37,603 nt of DNA from a virus: positions 1-37,603 of IMG/VR virus record IMGVR_UViG_3300044712_002247, one strand, 5' to 3'. Positions 21,267 through 29,731 of this stretch are shown here, piece after piece. The translations under genes and the position numbers were made by a program. Under the pieces are notes generated by a model. The model ran no database searches and had not been told where the DNA came from. It worked only from the letters and a program-made list of their open reading frames with translations. Within the stretch, counting starts at the first letter, position 1. The number at the start of each line of letters is the position of its first letter.

Positions 21267-23590
21267 TGTCATATCAACCTCATTATATTGCGTCTTTTGA
21301 GAATGATTCTGGATTTTCAAATTATTATGAGCCATTTCTTCTTCCAGAAAAAGCATTTCCTAAACTTGAAGACGCTGTTTGTTGGAGAGGTAAAGTAAAA
21401 AGAAATCCTGGATATCAATTTTTAGGTAGATTACGAAGATCATTCACTACGGCTTCATTGGGAAATAGTGGAGCTTCTCCTTGGACTTTTAATATTTACA
21501 CAACTCTTGTAGCTCCAATTGGTCCAATAACTGGAGAGCCAAATGCTCAAATAGAAACAGACGCAATAGCAGCTCCAGATCCATTAACCAATCGTTTGAC
21601 GATAGCAATAGGCGTTATAACTTTTGTTGATCAAGGTGACGGCACTTTATTGAGCGCAACTCCAGGAAACTCCGGGACAATTAATTATGTAACTGGATCT
21701 GTGACTCTTACTCATACAGCTGGAGCAGGTGTAGCAACAACGATCTCTTTTGCTTATTTCCCTGGAATGCCAGTTATGGGATTAAGACTTCGTGAGTTAC
21801 CAGCCATTAACTCAGAAGACATGATCGCCTTTGACCAAAAATATGCATATATATTTAACCAGGTGAATAATGAATTCCAAGAACTTCTTATAGGGACTAC
21901 TTGGAGTGGGTCTAATTCTGAATTTTTCTGGTCTACTAATTATTATAAAAACGCGAATGGCTCACTTTTCTGGGCTACAAACTCCAATATGACTGGAGCA
22001 ACGCAAGATCCTATAAGGTACTATGATGGAGTTGCTTGGACTACATTTGCTCCTCTTATCACTGCTGCTGATACATTGTATCAATCAGAAATAATACTTC
22101 CTTACAAGGGCAGGTTATTATTCTTAAATACATGGGAAGGTACGACTGTAGGAGGAATTGGAGCTGCTACTAATTTTCCTCAAAGAGTTAGATGGAGCTG
22201 GTTTGGTGATCCATTAAACGTAGGCGCATTTAGAAGTGATCAGGTTGGTAAGGGTGGATATCTCGATGCTCCAACACCTAATGAAGTAATCATTAGTGCA
22301 GAATTTGTAAAAGATACTCTAATAGTAAAGTTTGAAAGATCTAGCTGGAAGCTTGTTTATACAGGGAACGAAGTCCTGCCATTTGTATTCCAACAGATCA
22401 ATAAAGAACTTGGTAGTGAGAGTAAATTTTCATTAGTCCCATTTGATGAAGGAGTCTTTTCTATATCAAATTATGGTGCTACAACTGACGATTCTGTCAA
22501 TGTTGAAAGGATTGATGTTCAGATACCAAATACTGTGTTTAAATTTGGGAATAGTAATGAAGGCACTATTAGGGTCCATGGAGCTAGAAATTACTATGAT
22601 GAGTTAACTTACTGGACATTTGTAAACCCCAAAAATGATTCAGATTACATTTATCCAAATAATGTTTTAGTATTAAATTACAGAAATCATAGCTATGCGA
22701 TCTTTAGAGATAGCTTCACTTGTTATGGAACATTCCAATACAGAACTTCCAAAAACTGGTCTCAGTTAAATGATTTTAACTGGGCACAGTGGAATAGTCC
22801 TTGGAATACAGCATATCTACAGAGTCTTTTTCCTGATTTAGTTGCTGGTACGCAACATGGTTTTGTTGAAGTTTTAAGTTCTTTAACTGGTCCAACAGGA
22901 AACAATGAATCTTTGTTTTTAAAGAGCGTTAGTGCTGCATGGGTATTTACAATTCCAGATCATAATCTAGAAGACAACGATATCATAAAAATTACTGGGA
23001 TAGTCAATAACGGACTGGCGGGTCCGTCTGCGTTAAATGGCTACACATTTTTAGTATCAAGATTGACTAAAGATACAGTTTCTTTGCAGGTATATGCAGG
23101 TGGAATATTCCAAGATGTTGCCACATTTTTCTCTACGTCTGGAACGACATATCTAGGTGGCGGTGTAATAACAAAGATTAATGGATTCGATATAGTCAGC
23201 AAAGTCTTCGTCCCATTTTACGAAGCTGGTGGACAATGTAGACTTGGATATTTAGATTTCCTTCTTGATTATACAGATAATGGAGAATTTAAAAGTGATG
23301 TGTACATAAACGAAGACACATCTTTATCTATGACTGATTCTTCAGTAAACACCTGTCTTACTGGAACGAATACAGTGTTGACTAAACCAGAAAACTTAAC
23401 CCTCATACCATTTCAACAAAATCAAAATAAGATTTGGCATAGACAGTTTGTCCAGATTGTATCACAGAATTTCCAGATAGAGATGAGTTTGTCTCCAGAA
23501 CAAAACGCAGATCTCTCTATTTCTTGTGAGGATTTTGTGTTACATGCTTTGGCAATTTATCTATCTAAAAATGCAAGGCTTGTACAATGA
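21266..23590 (+). CDS. Large tail structural protein (774 aa)
   Basis: The N-terminal FENDSGFSNYYEPFLLPEKA, followed by FPKLEDAVCWRGKVKRNPGY, resembles the start of large tail-hub or stabilisation proteins of short-tailed phages (compare P22 gp10). A long beta-rich body follows, with several Trp and Phe repeats (TTWSGSNSEFFWSTNYYKNA). Residues about 564-605 (DHNLEDNDIIKITGIVNNGL) resemble an E1-FCCH-like module. It is the largest gene in the window, and is probably the central tail tube or hub. The start overlaps the upstream stop (TAATG), and the end overlaps the next gene (ATGA). Confidence 0.72.
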   Translation: MSYQPHYIASFENDSGFSNYYEPFLLPEKAFPKLEDAVCWRGKVKRNPGYQFLGRLRRSFTTASLGNSGASPWTFNIYTTLVAPIGPITGEPNAQIETDAIAAPDPLTNRLTIAIGVITFVDQGDGTLLSATPGNSGTINYVTGSVTLTHTAGAGVATTISFAYFPGMPVMGLRLRELPAINSEDMIAFDQKYAYIFNQVNNEFQELLIGTTWSGSNSEFFWSTNYYKNANGSLFWATNSNMTGATQDPIRYYDGVAWTTFAPLITAADTLYQSEIILPYKGRLLFLNTWEGTTVGGIGAATNFPQRVRWSWFGDPLNVGAFRSDQVGKGGYLDAPTPNEVIISAEFVKDTLIVKFERSSWKLVYTGNEVLPFVFQQINKELGSESKFSLVPFDEGVFSISNYGATTDDSVNVERIDVQIPNTVFKFGNSNEGTIRVHGARNYYDELTYWTFVNPKNDSDYIYPNNVLVLNYRNHSYAIFRDSFTCYGTFQYRTSKNWSQLNDFNWAQWNSPWNTAYLQSLFPDLVAGTQHGFVEVLSSLTGPTGNNESLFLKSVSAAWVFTIPDHNLEDNDIIKITGIVNNGLAGPSALNGYTFLVSRLTKDTVSLQVYAGGIFQDVATFFSTSGTTYLGGGVITKINGFDIVSKVFVPFYEAGGQCRLGYLDFLLDYTDNGEFKSDVYINEDTSLSMTDSSVNTCLTGTNTVLTKPENLTLIPFQQNQNKIWHRQFVQIVSQNFQIEMSLSPEQNADLSISCEDFVLHALAIYLSKNARLVQ

Positions 23591-24078
23591 CATTTGGACC
23601 AACTGATTCTCAAGCGGCCTTTCTTTCTAACTACGAGGTCTTCCCAACTGACAACGATAATCATCTTCAGATAAAGCTATCATCATTACATTCAGATATA
23701 GCTAACTGCATAAACATACGAGAGATAGGTCTATATCAGGATGATCAAGAGCTTTTAACTGGTCAGCAATTTAGTATTCCTGGAAATAACCAGAAAAAAA
23801 ACTTCGCCTTTAGAAAAATCTTTTATTTTGGCGCTATAGCTTCAGGGGCTACTTTATCCACAAACCATAACATCACTGGATTTACTCAATTTACTAATAT
23901 CTATGGCACGATCATCACTGATGCAGTTGACTATAGGCCTATACCTTATGTTTCTGTTGCCGTAATAACAGATCAGGTAGCGGTTCGAATTACTGCAACA
24001 CAATATGTAATAGCTAATGGAGCTACTGCTCCTGCGATTACTTCTGGGATTTTGGTATTGGAATATCTTAAAAGCTAA
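23587..24078 (+). CDS. Tail structural protein (163 aa)
   Basis: The ATG overlaps the preceding stop (ATGA). The pattern IREIGLYQDDQELLTGQQFS, then IPGNNQKKNFAFRKIFYFGA and TLSTNHNITGFTQFTNIYGT, is familiar from small virion proteins beside tail hubs in short-tailed phages. The content is beta-rich. Function: tail or fibre-adaptor component, inferred from pattern and operon position. Confidence 0.68.
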   Translation: MTFGPTDSQAAFLSNYEVFPTDNDNHLQIKLSSLHSDIANCINIREIGLYQDDQELLTGQQFSIPGNNQKKNFAFRKIFYFGAIASGATLSTNHNITGFTQFTNIYGTIITDAVDYRPIPYVSVAVITDQVAVRITATQYVIANGATAPAITSGILVLEYLKS

Positions 24079-24143
24079 AAAATTCTAATCAAAATAATTT
24101 CTTAGATGTTACAGTAAAAAAAATTCTAGAAATAGAGGTCAAT

Positions 24144-24779
24144 ATGAGTTGGATGATACCTGCAGCAATGCTAGGTGCAGCTGGAATATCAGCTTTTGCT
24201 GGAAGGAAAAGTTCTCAATGGGGCGGTTCTCAAGGAAAGTATAAGAAAATAGAAACTCTTTCCAACAGACAAAAATCTGCTCTACATGACATTTTAAACC
24301 ACCCAGAAAGAAGATTTGATTTTGCTTCACAACAGCCATTGTATACATCTGGCGTTCAATACTTACAAAATATTCTTGGTCAAAATCCAGAAGCAATGAA
24401 GCAATTTGAAGCTCCAGCAATGAGACAATTTAATGAGCAAATTGTTCCTCAGCTATCAGAAAGATTTTCAGGACTTGGGGCTGGGAGTTCATCAGCTTTT
24501 AATCAAACAATGGGCCAGGCAGCAACAGGTCTTTCAGAAAGGCTAGCTGCTTTAAGAGCGAATCTTGGAATGCAAGCTCTTCCAATGGCTTCTATGTATG
24601 CTCAAATGCCATTTGAAGAACAATTTAAAACTCTTTCTTTAGGAATGGGAACTCCAGCATTTGGTTACTATGGACAACCAGGATCACAAGGATTTGGCCA
24701 AGGTTTAGCTGGTAGTTTGGCTCAAGGTGGATCTAATGCGCTAAGTATGCTAGCTATGATGAAAATGTTCGGGGGATAA
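24144..24779 (+). CDS. Internal virion (ejection-type) protein (211 aa)
   Basis: The product starts with a hydrophobic segment (MIPAAMLGAAGISAFAG), then FEAPAMRQFNEQIVPQLSER, FSGLGAGSSSAFNQTMGQAA and TGLSERLAALRANLGMQALP. The FxAPxxRxFNExIVPxxxERF and SSSAF pattern is seen in ejection-cluster proteins of short-tailed phages. The Gly-rich C-terminus resembles P22 gp7-like proteins. Such proteins are packed in the capsid and cross the cell envelope on infection. It is the first of three consecutive ejection-type genes. Confidence 0.7.
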   Translation: MSWMIPAAMLGAAGISAFAGRKSSQWGGSQGKYKKIETLSNRQKSALHDILNHPERRFDFASQQPLYTSGVQYLQNILGQNPEAMKQFEAPAMRQFNEQIVPQLSERFSGLGAGSSSAFNQTMGQAATGLSERLAALRANLGMQALPMASMYAQMPFEEQFKTLSLGMGTPAFGYYGQPGSQGFGQGLAGSLAQGGSNALSMLAMMKMFGG

Positions 24780-24780
24780 A

Positions 24781-26064
24781 ATGGTACAATATTTCGGCAT
24801 GATGCCTCGCACTCCATCGATAATGGAAGCTATAGGTCAAGGTTTAGCATCTGGTATCCAATCTGGCACTCAGATGGGTCTTTCTGCTAAAATGCAGCAG
24901 ATGTTTGAAGATCAAGCTATGGCCAAACAACAATCTTATAATGCTAAGCAGAATTTATCCCTATTCGGTAATGAATATGGAGGAGTTGATCCAAGAATAG
25001 CAGCTTCAGTTCATCAACAGCAGTTAGAGTATGGAAACCTCCAAGCATTAAATGATGCTTTTAAAGAGTTGCAAGGTGAACCAAGAGATATAGGATTTAG
25101 AGGACCTCAAATGGCACGCACTCTGCCGGCCGGAGAGGCGCCAATGCTTCCATATGAGGATATGCCCGCTGAAGAGCCAATAGCTCAACCTGAGTCATTT
25201 AAAGCGCCTTCTGATCAAATTCCTAAACAAGTGGCTAAAGAACCTCTATCTTATGAGCAAAAAGTAGATAATTTGAACAAATGGTATTCAGCTAATTCTG
25301 CTAGGCTTGGTCCTAAAGGCCAGAAAATGCTTCAAGCAACATATAATAGGCAGCTTGACCAACTGGCTAAAGAAGAGTCTATTGCAGAAGCAAAAAAGTC
25401 TAGGCAGTTGAAAGAAAGAACTACTAAATTTTCTCTAGAAGCTCCAGCTAGAGAGACAATTAAAAAAATTGATGATGAATATAATGCTACATTAAAGAAA
25501 AGGCCTATATTCAAAATCATGGAATCTAAAGCACCTGAGGTACAACCACTTTCTGTTTTGAGAAGATATTTTACAGAACGGTTTGACCTTCCTATAGGTG
25601 CTTTGTTAAATCCAACAGAGCAATCATTAGAAAAAATTTCAAATATGCTGTTGCGTGGAATTGGTTCTGATTTTAAAGGTAGAATATTGCAGAGTGAGGT
25701 CGATACATATTTAAAATCTAATCCAGGGTTATTCAATACACCAGAAGGAATGCAGAAATTAGCAAAAATTTCTATGGCTCTTGATGATATTGCCGAGAAA
25801 CGATGGGACCTAAAAAATAAAATTGTAAAACAATATAAAAAGGCTGGAGAAATTCTTCCAGAAGATCTTGATACACAGATTCTTGAGAAATCATCGGAAT
25901 TTGCAAGCGATGCATATAAAAAAGTTGAAGATATAATGAATGTCAAGGGCCTAGAAAAGAATATGGAAGAACTCATACCTGTTGTAGGACCTGATGGAAA
26001 AAATTATAAATTGCCAATGAAATTTTTAGAAAAAGCAGAATCTGAAGGTTATAAGAGACGATGA
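24781..26064 (+). CDS. Internal virion protein 2 (427 aa)
   Basis: The product begins MVQYFGMMPRTPSIMEAIGQ, has a long helical region with many Gln, Lys and Glu, and a central GALLNPTEQSLEKISNMLLRG segment. Its helix-rich, low-cysteine make-up and position between two other ejection-type genes suggest an internal core protein. It starts 1 nt after the previous stop and overlaps the next gene (ATGA). Confidence 0.65.
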   Translation: MVQYFGMMPRTPSIMEAIGQGLASGIQSGTQMGLSAKMQQMFEDQAMAKQQSYNAKQNLSLFGNEYGGVDPRIAASVHQQQLEYGNLQALNDAFKELQGEPRDIGFRGPQMARTLPAGEAPMLPYEDMPAEEPIAQPESFKAPSDQIPKQVAKEPLSYEQKVDNLNKWYSANSARLGPKGQKMLQATYNRQLDQLAKEESIAEAKKSRQLKERTTKFSLEAPARETIKKIDDEYNATLKKRPIFKIMESKAPEVQPLSVLRRYFTERFDLPIGALLNPTEQSLEKISNMLLRGIGSDFKGRILQSEVDTYLKSNPGLFNTPEGMQKLAKISMALDDIAEKRWDLKNKIVKQYKKAGEILPEDLDTQILEKSSEFASDAYKKVEDIMNVKGLEKNMEELIPVVGPDGKNYKLPMKFLEKAESEGYKRR

Positions 26065-27503
26065 ACGAAGATTTTAGAAAATATCTAATACCAGATAATA
26101 CAGATTCTACAGCACCTTCTCAATCAGAAGATTTCAAAAAATATCTAGTTCCTGAAAGAACAAAAAAAGAAGGCGCATTAAGAAATGTTGGAAGAACTAT
26201 AAAATCAGTAGTTTCTCCAATTGCTGGAAGTTTTGGTGACATCCAAGATTTGTTACTTTCTTTAACTTCAAAGGCATACGGAGTGGATCCAGAGAATGTA
26301 AAGAAATATCTACAAGGATTAGCTTCTGATGATGAACAAATGGCCTACCTTTCTCCTACAACATCAGAGGTAAAAGAAACAATAGAAACAGCAGCTCCAT
26401 CTCTTAAGCCAGAAACTCCAGGAGAAAAAACATACGAAGAAACATTAGAACTAGCATCAACTTTAGCGAATCCAGTTTTTGGGAAAGTAGGATTAGGAAG
26501 AGCTGCTTTGGGAACAGCTGCTGGAATGGCAGCTAAAAAGGGTGCTGAATTAATTGGCACTGGAGAAACAGGACAAGAATTGGCTAAGAATATTTCTTCG
26601 ATTATACCTCTTGTTGTCTCAGGGAAATTAAGACCAACTTCTTCAGAATCAAAAAAACTTTATGAAGCAGGTAAAAGAGTAGGATTAAGTGATAAAGAGC
26701 TTACTCCTTTACTAGTATCCGAAAAAAAGCTAGGAACTTTAGGTAAATTTGCTAAACAATCACCTAAAATAACAGAAAGAATGCAAAATGTCGAATCAAC
26801 TTTGGGTGATTTTTATAAATCTATAAAATCTGATGCAAGAACTTACCAACCTTATACTCCAAAACAAACAGAAAACCTTCTATCAAAAATGGAAGATATA
26901 TCGCATTCTTGGAAGCAAACATTAAAAGCAGCACCAGATAAAGAAGCTGCTATAAAATATCTTGATGAATCTATAGATAATCTAAAAAAATCAGGAGCTT
27001 CTCCAGAATCGCTAATCAACTTTTATCAAGATATAAATGCTGCGGTAAACTGGAGATCTATAAAAGGAGGAAAAAAAGAGCTTTCTGAAGTTAAAAATGC
27101 AGTTTTAAATTCTTTGAAAGAATCCTCACCGAATCTTGCAAAAGATTTTGAATCAGCAAATAAAATGTGGTCAAAGTTAGAAAACTTCCGATCTAAAGTA
27201 GGGTGGGGTAATCTAGAAAATTATATTTCTTTAGGTGAATTTGCTCCATTGCTCTATGGAATTGCATCATTTGATATGCCAGGACTTATGAAAATATCTG
27301 CTGGCATAGTAGGAGCCAAATCAGCTAGAAGAATTGCCACTGAATTACTTACTAATCCATCATGGCAAAGTATTTCTAGAAATTCGATGAAGGCAGTAGA
27401 AAAGAACAGCCCAAGGATAGCATCCTTGGCTTATAGGCAATTAAAATCTAAGGTTAAATCTGAATTTCCAGAAGATTATAAAGAGATAAAATGGCCTAAA
27501 TAG
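26061..27503 (+). CDS. Internal virion protein 3 (480 aa)
   Basis: The N-terminus contains two copies of a short motif, EDFRKYLIP (residues 3-11) and EDFKKYLVP (about 23-31). A glycine/alanine-rich hydrophobic region (GLGRAALGTAAGMAAKKGAE) suggests membrane insertion, followed by a long helical part. The C-terminus is basic (RQLKSKVKSEFPEDYKEIK). With the two preceding genes it probably forms an ejection complex. Its stop forms the palindrome TAGCTA with the stop of the convergent gene at 27504. Confidence 0.65.
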   Translation: MNEDFRKYLIPDNTDSTAPSQSEDFKKYLVPERTKKEGALRNVGRTIKSVVSPIAGSFGDIQDLLLSLTSKAYGVDPENVKKYLQGLASDDEQMAYLSPTTSEVKETIETAAPSLKPETPGEKTYEETLELASTLANPVFGKVGLGRAALGTAAGMAAKKGAELIGTGETGQELAKNISSIIPLVVSGKLRPTSSESKKLYEAGKRVGLSDKELTPLLVSEKKLGTLGKFAKQSPKITERMQNVESTLGDFYKSIKSDARTYQPYTPKQTENLLSKMEDISHSWKQTLKAAPDKEAAIKYLDESIDNLKKSGASPESLINFYQDINAAVNWRSIKGGKKELSEVKNAVLNSLKESSPNLAKDFESANKMWSKLENFRSKVGWGNLENYISLGEFAPLLYGIASFDMPGLMKISAGIVGAKSARRIATELLTNPSWQSISRNSMKAVEKNSPRIASLAYRQLKSKVKSEFPEDYKEIKWPK

Positions 27504-27602
27504 CTAAATTTCATCTACTGGATCAATAGGATAATTCCGTTGGCCGCCGAATGCTAAACACATTCCGAAAAATATCGCGATGTAAAGAGCCATAATATTC
27601 AT
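27504..27602 (-). CDS. Tiny membrane peptide (32 aa)
   Basis: The ATG at 27602 has TAGGAG 7 nt upstream. The product MNIMALYIAIFFGMCLAFGG is one transmembrane helix with a short acidic tail (PIDPVDEI). It is the last of a leftward run of small membrane genes behind the integrase, a typical place for holin-like or antiholin-like proteins, though this is unproven. Confidence 0.55.
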   Translation of the reverse strand: MNIMALYIAIFFGMCLAFGGQRNYPIDPVDEI

Positions 27603-27656
27603 AAAAATCTCCTATCATTTTCATTGTTAAAGATTGTTATCAGCTCTTCAATTTTC

Positions 27657-27743
27657 CTAATCTATTTCTTCTGCTGGGTGAAATATGCAACACCAAAGAA
27701 CAAGAACGCATGGAGTTATAAGTATATAATCAATTATTGACAT
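27657..27743 (-). CDS. Possible tiny membrane peptide (28 aa)
   Basis: The product MSIIDYILITPCVLVLWCCI has one hydrophobic helix and ends in HPAEEID, like the peptide at 27504..27602. The ribosome site is weak, so expression is uncertain. It is kept because it matches its neighbours in hydrophobic helix plus acidic tail. Confidence 0.35.
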   Translation of the reverse strand: MSIIDYILITPCVLVLWCCIFHPAEEID

Positions 27744-27761
27744 ATATCAACCCATAAATAA

Positions 27762-27902
27762 CTAAACTTCGTCAGAAACATCATACCAAAATAGATAATT
27801 AAATATAGGTAAAATAATCATTCCAATTGCGGCGATAGCAATGATTGGCAAAATTATATCGATTATAGCTGTTTCAAATAAAAATGACAACAGACTATAC
27901 AT
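27762..27902 (-). CDS. Small membrane protein (46 aa)
   Basis: The ATG at 27902 has GTGGAG 5 nt upstream. A long hydrophobic stretch (IIDIILPIIAIAAIGMIILP) is followed by FNYLFWYDVSDEV with an acidic end. It is probably a single-pass or hairpin membrane protein. No family was recognised; a holin-like role is possible from size and context. Confidence 0.55.
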   Translation of the reverse strand: MYSLLSFLFETAIIDIILPIIAIAAIGMIILPIFNYLFWYDVSDEV

Positions 27903-27911
27903 GTTCTCCAC

Positions 27912-27986
27912 CTACTTGAATAATGCAAGGCCAATAAAATAAACAAATATCAATATTCCTATAACATATAACATGTTTTCCATCAT
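27912..27986 (-). CDS. Tiny membrane peptide overlapping the coiled-coil gene (24 aa)
   Basis: The ATG at 27986 overlaps the stop of the gene at 27983..28231 (ATGA); a second ATG is at 27983. The product MMENMLYVIGILIFVYFIGL is a single hydrophobic helix. The overlap suggests coupled translation. Confidence 0.45.
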   Translation of the reverse strand: MMENMLYVIGILIFVYFIGLALFK

Positions 27987-28231
27987 TTGGTTTTTTGCGC
28001 CTCAATTAATCTGTTATGAAAATCTTTCATCTCAAATTTGATGGCATCGATATTTCTATCCATGGCGTCAAGTCTTCTGTCCATAGCCTCAAGTCTTCTA
28101 TCTGTATCTTTAAGTTTCTTATCTGTCGATTCTGAATATATCTTAATCATTTCTGCGGTATCTTGTTTAAACCATCTCAATATAATAAGTATGCTAGTGA
28201 ACATACCTAGGATTCCAAATATTTTACCCAT
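27983..28231 (-). CDS. Membrane-anchored coiled-coil protein (82 aa)
   Basis: The ATG at 28231 has AAGGAGA 7 nt upstream. A transmembrane helix (IFGILGMFTSILIILRWF, residues 4-21) is followed by a heptad coiled coil with a repeated RRLEAMDRRLDAMDRNIDAI. This topology resembles inner-membrane spanins or tail-anchored helper proteins. It lies with similar genes and tiny membrane peptides downstream of the integrase, and could be part of a lysis module. It overlaps the upstream gene by 8 bp. Confidence 0.65.
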   Translation of the reverse strand: MGKIFGILGMFTSILIILRWFKQDTAEMIKIYSESTDKKLKDTDRRLEAMDRRLDAMDRNIDAIKFEMKDFHNRLIEAQKTK

Positions 28232-28466
28232 TTTTTTTCTCCTTAATTTTTTCTTCTAAGTAACATAGTCTTGCATGGTAATCTTTTGAATCTGCATATA
28301 TTTTTTCTCGAAAAACTTTCGTTTCTTCTTTTAATTTTTCGATATTTGATATATCAATTTCATGTTTCCATATTTTTTTATCTAAATTTAGATACACAAA
28401 GAAAATTGTCGCAAATATTACAACAAAGAATAATTGCAAAACTGATGCAGTAATTTCGATTTCCAT
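28224..28466 (-). CDS. Membrane-anchored coiled-coil protein (80 aa)
   Basis: The ATG at 28466 has AGAGGAG 5 nt upstream; the open frame extends further without a ribosome site. Residues about 9-27 are hydrophobic (LQLFFVVIFATIFFVYLNL), followed by a charged coiled coil (ISNIEKLKEETKVFREKIYA). The same architecture as the next gene (27983..28231) suggests that the two act together or are diverged paralogues. Confidence 0.65.
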   Translation of the reverse strand: MEIEITASVLQLFFVVIFATIFFVYLNLDKKIWKHEIDISNIEKLKEETKVFREKIYADSKDYHARLCYLEEKIKEKKNG

Positions 28467-28488
28467 ATTTACTCCTCTCAACCATGAT

Positions 28489-29487
28489 TTATAGACCTAC
28501 CATAGCCGCTGCTGTTTCTTGATAGTTAACAGATCTCCTAGCGTATCCCATCATAACATCATATGACCTATGACCAGTTTGCTTCATTATCAAATCAGGA
28601 GGAACCTTATTCTTCACTGCTTGAGTCACAAATCCAGCTCTTAAGCTATGACCAGAATACTGCTCAGCGCCTTTATCCTTGATATACTTATTTTGCTTAA
28701 TGATCAAAGCTACAGTATATGGGTCAAGAGGCTGGTTAAACATTATATTGTTGTATGATATTTTGGGGAAAAGAACACCAGATTTGATCTCAGAGAGCTC
28801 AAGCCAATCATTCATTGCTCTGATAGGACAAGTCAGTCCATTTGAACCATATGGTATGATTTTCTCCATACCTTGACCTTCCTGGTCTTCCTTCGATTTC
28901 CTAAGTAGCACTAAGATTCCGTCTCTGCTAAATGTGAGGTCTTCATATTTTATTGCCACAAGCTCAGACTCTCTAAATGCACCAGTAAATCCAAGCAGTA
29001 GAAGAGCTCGATTCCTGTATCCGCACATATTATAGAATCCATATTTGTCTACCAGTTGGATAGAGTTGATCATCCCTTTTAGATCTTCTATAAGAATGGG
29101 AGTCTTTTGTGTTGGTCTTCGATAAACGCTTTTCCTAATACCTGTAAGAACTTTTTTGACTTTTGGCTTATTCATATCTATGTGGAACCCAAGCTCTCTA
29201 TAATGGCTCAAAATTCCAAACATGAATGTCTTTGTTCCAGTGATCTTATATCCAAGCTTTGTCCTGTGTACTATAAAAAGTACGATGAGGGCCTCTTTTT
29301 CTAAAGTTGATATAGGATCTATGCCAACTTCTTTGGTCCATTGCAAAAATGTGTTCCATCCACGCTCATAAGATTCTTTTGTATTCTCTGAGAAAAAATT
29401 ATCAGCATATTCATTTGCATTTTCTATCAGTTGTTTGAGCAAAGCTGAATCATATTTTTCTATTGTGATTAGATCTTGTTCCGCCAT
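28489..29487 (-). CDS. int: Tyrosine recombinase (phage integrase)
   Basis: The 332-residue product has an N-terminal SAM-like domain (TKESYERGWNTFLQWTKEVG) and the catalytic set of the family: R172 (AFRESEL), K in RKSKEDQ near 197-199, H280-x-x-R283 (GHSLRAG), H306 (QTGHRS) and nucleophile Y315 (MMGYARRS). Such enzymes insert phage DNA at an att site. It is encoded leftward, with a 244 bp gap upstream that probably holds the attachment site and promoter. No excisionase or repressor was recognised nearby. Confidence 0.95.
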   Translation of the reverse strand: MAEQDLITIEKYDSALLKQLIENANEYADNFFSENTKESYERGWNTFLQWTKEVGIDPISTLEKEALIVLFIVHRTKLGYKITGTKTFMFGILSHYRELGFHIDMNKPKVKKVLTGIRKSVYRRPTQKTPILIEDLKGMINSIQLVDKYGFYNMCGYRNRALLLLGFTGAFRESELVAIKYEDLTFSRDGILVLLRKSKEDQEGQGMEKIIPYGSNGLTCPIRAMNDWLELSEIKSGVLFPKISYNNIMFNQPLDPYTVALIIKQNKYIKDKGAEQYSGHSLRAGFVTQAVKNKVPPDLIMKQTGHRSYDVMMGYARRSVNYQETAAAMVGL

Positions 29488-29731
29488 ATGACTTCTCGAA
29501 GCTTATTCATGTTAATTAAAATTTTCTCTCACATACGATAGATATTCTATAGGGAAACTTGGTAAATTTCAATACTTATCGAGGTTTACTAGAATGTAGA
29601 AAATTCGAAAGAAGACATATCTATTCATAAAGTTTGGACATATAAAAATTTAAATGTCTTGGCAAACATTTTTTTTGACACATGTCTATCTTCATGTTAA
29701 GGTGAGATTAAAAGACAACCTCGAGGTTAAT
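29488..29731. other. Gap upstream of the integrase; possible attP/regulatory region
   Basis: No convincing gene lies in these 244 bp between the divergent integrase and fibre genes. TGGTAAA (about 29562) and TTTACTA (about 29587) form an imperfect inverted repeat with an 18-nt gap, which could belong to an att core. A perfect TTGACA is at 29675-29680 with a poor -10 (TAAGGT) 17 nt later. The attP assignment is inferred from position beside int only. Confidence 0.35.

Noticed and set aside
25332-25976. 214-codon open frame antisense to an ejection-type gene
   Set aside because: Ser/Phe/Ile-rich translation typical of an antisense frame, with no ribosome site; the plus-strand gene is tightly coupled to its neighbours.
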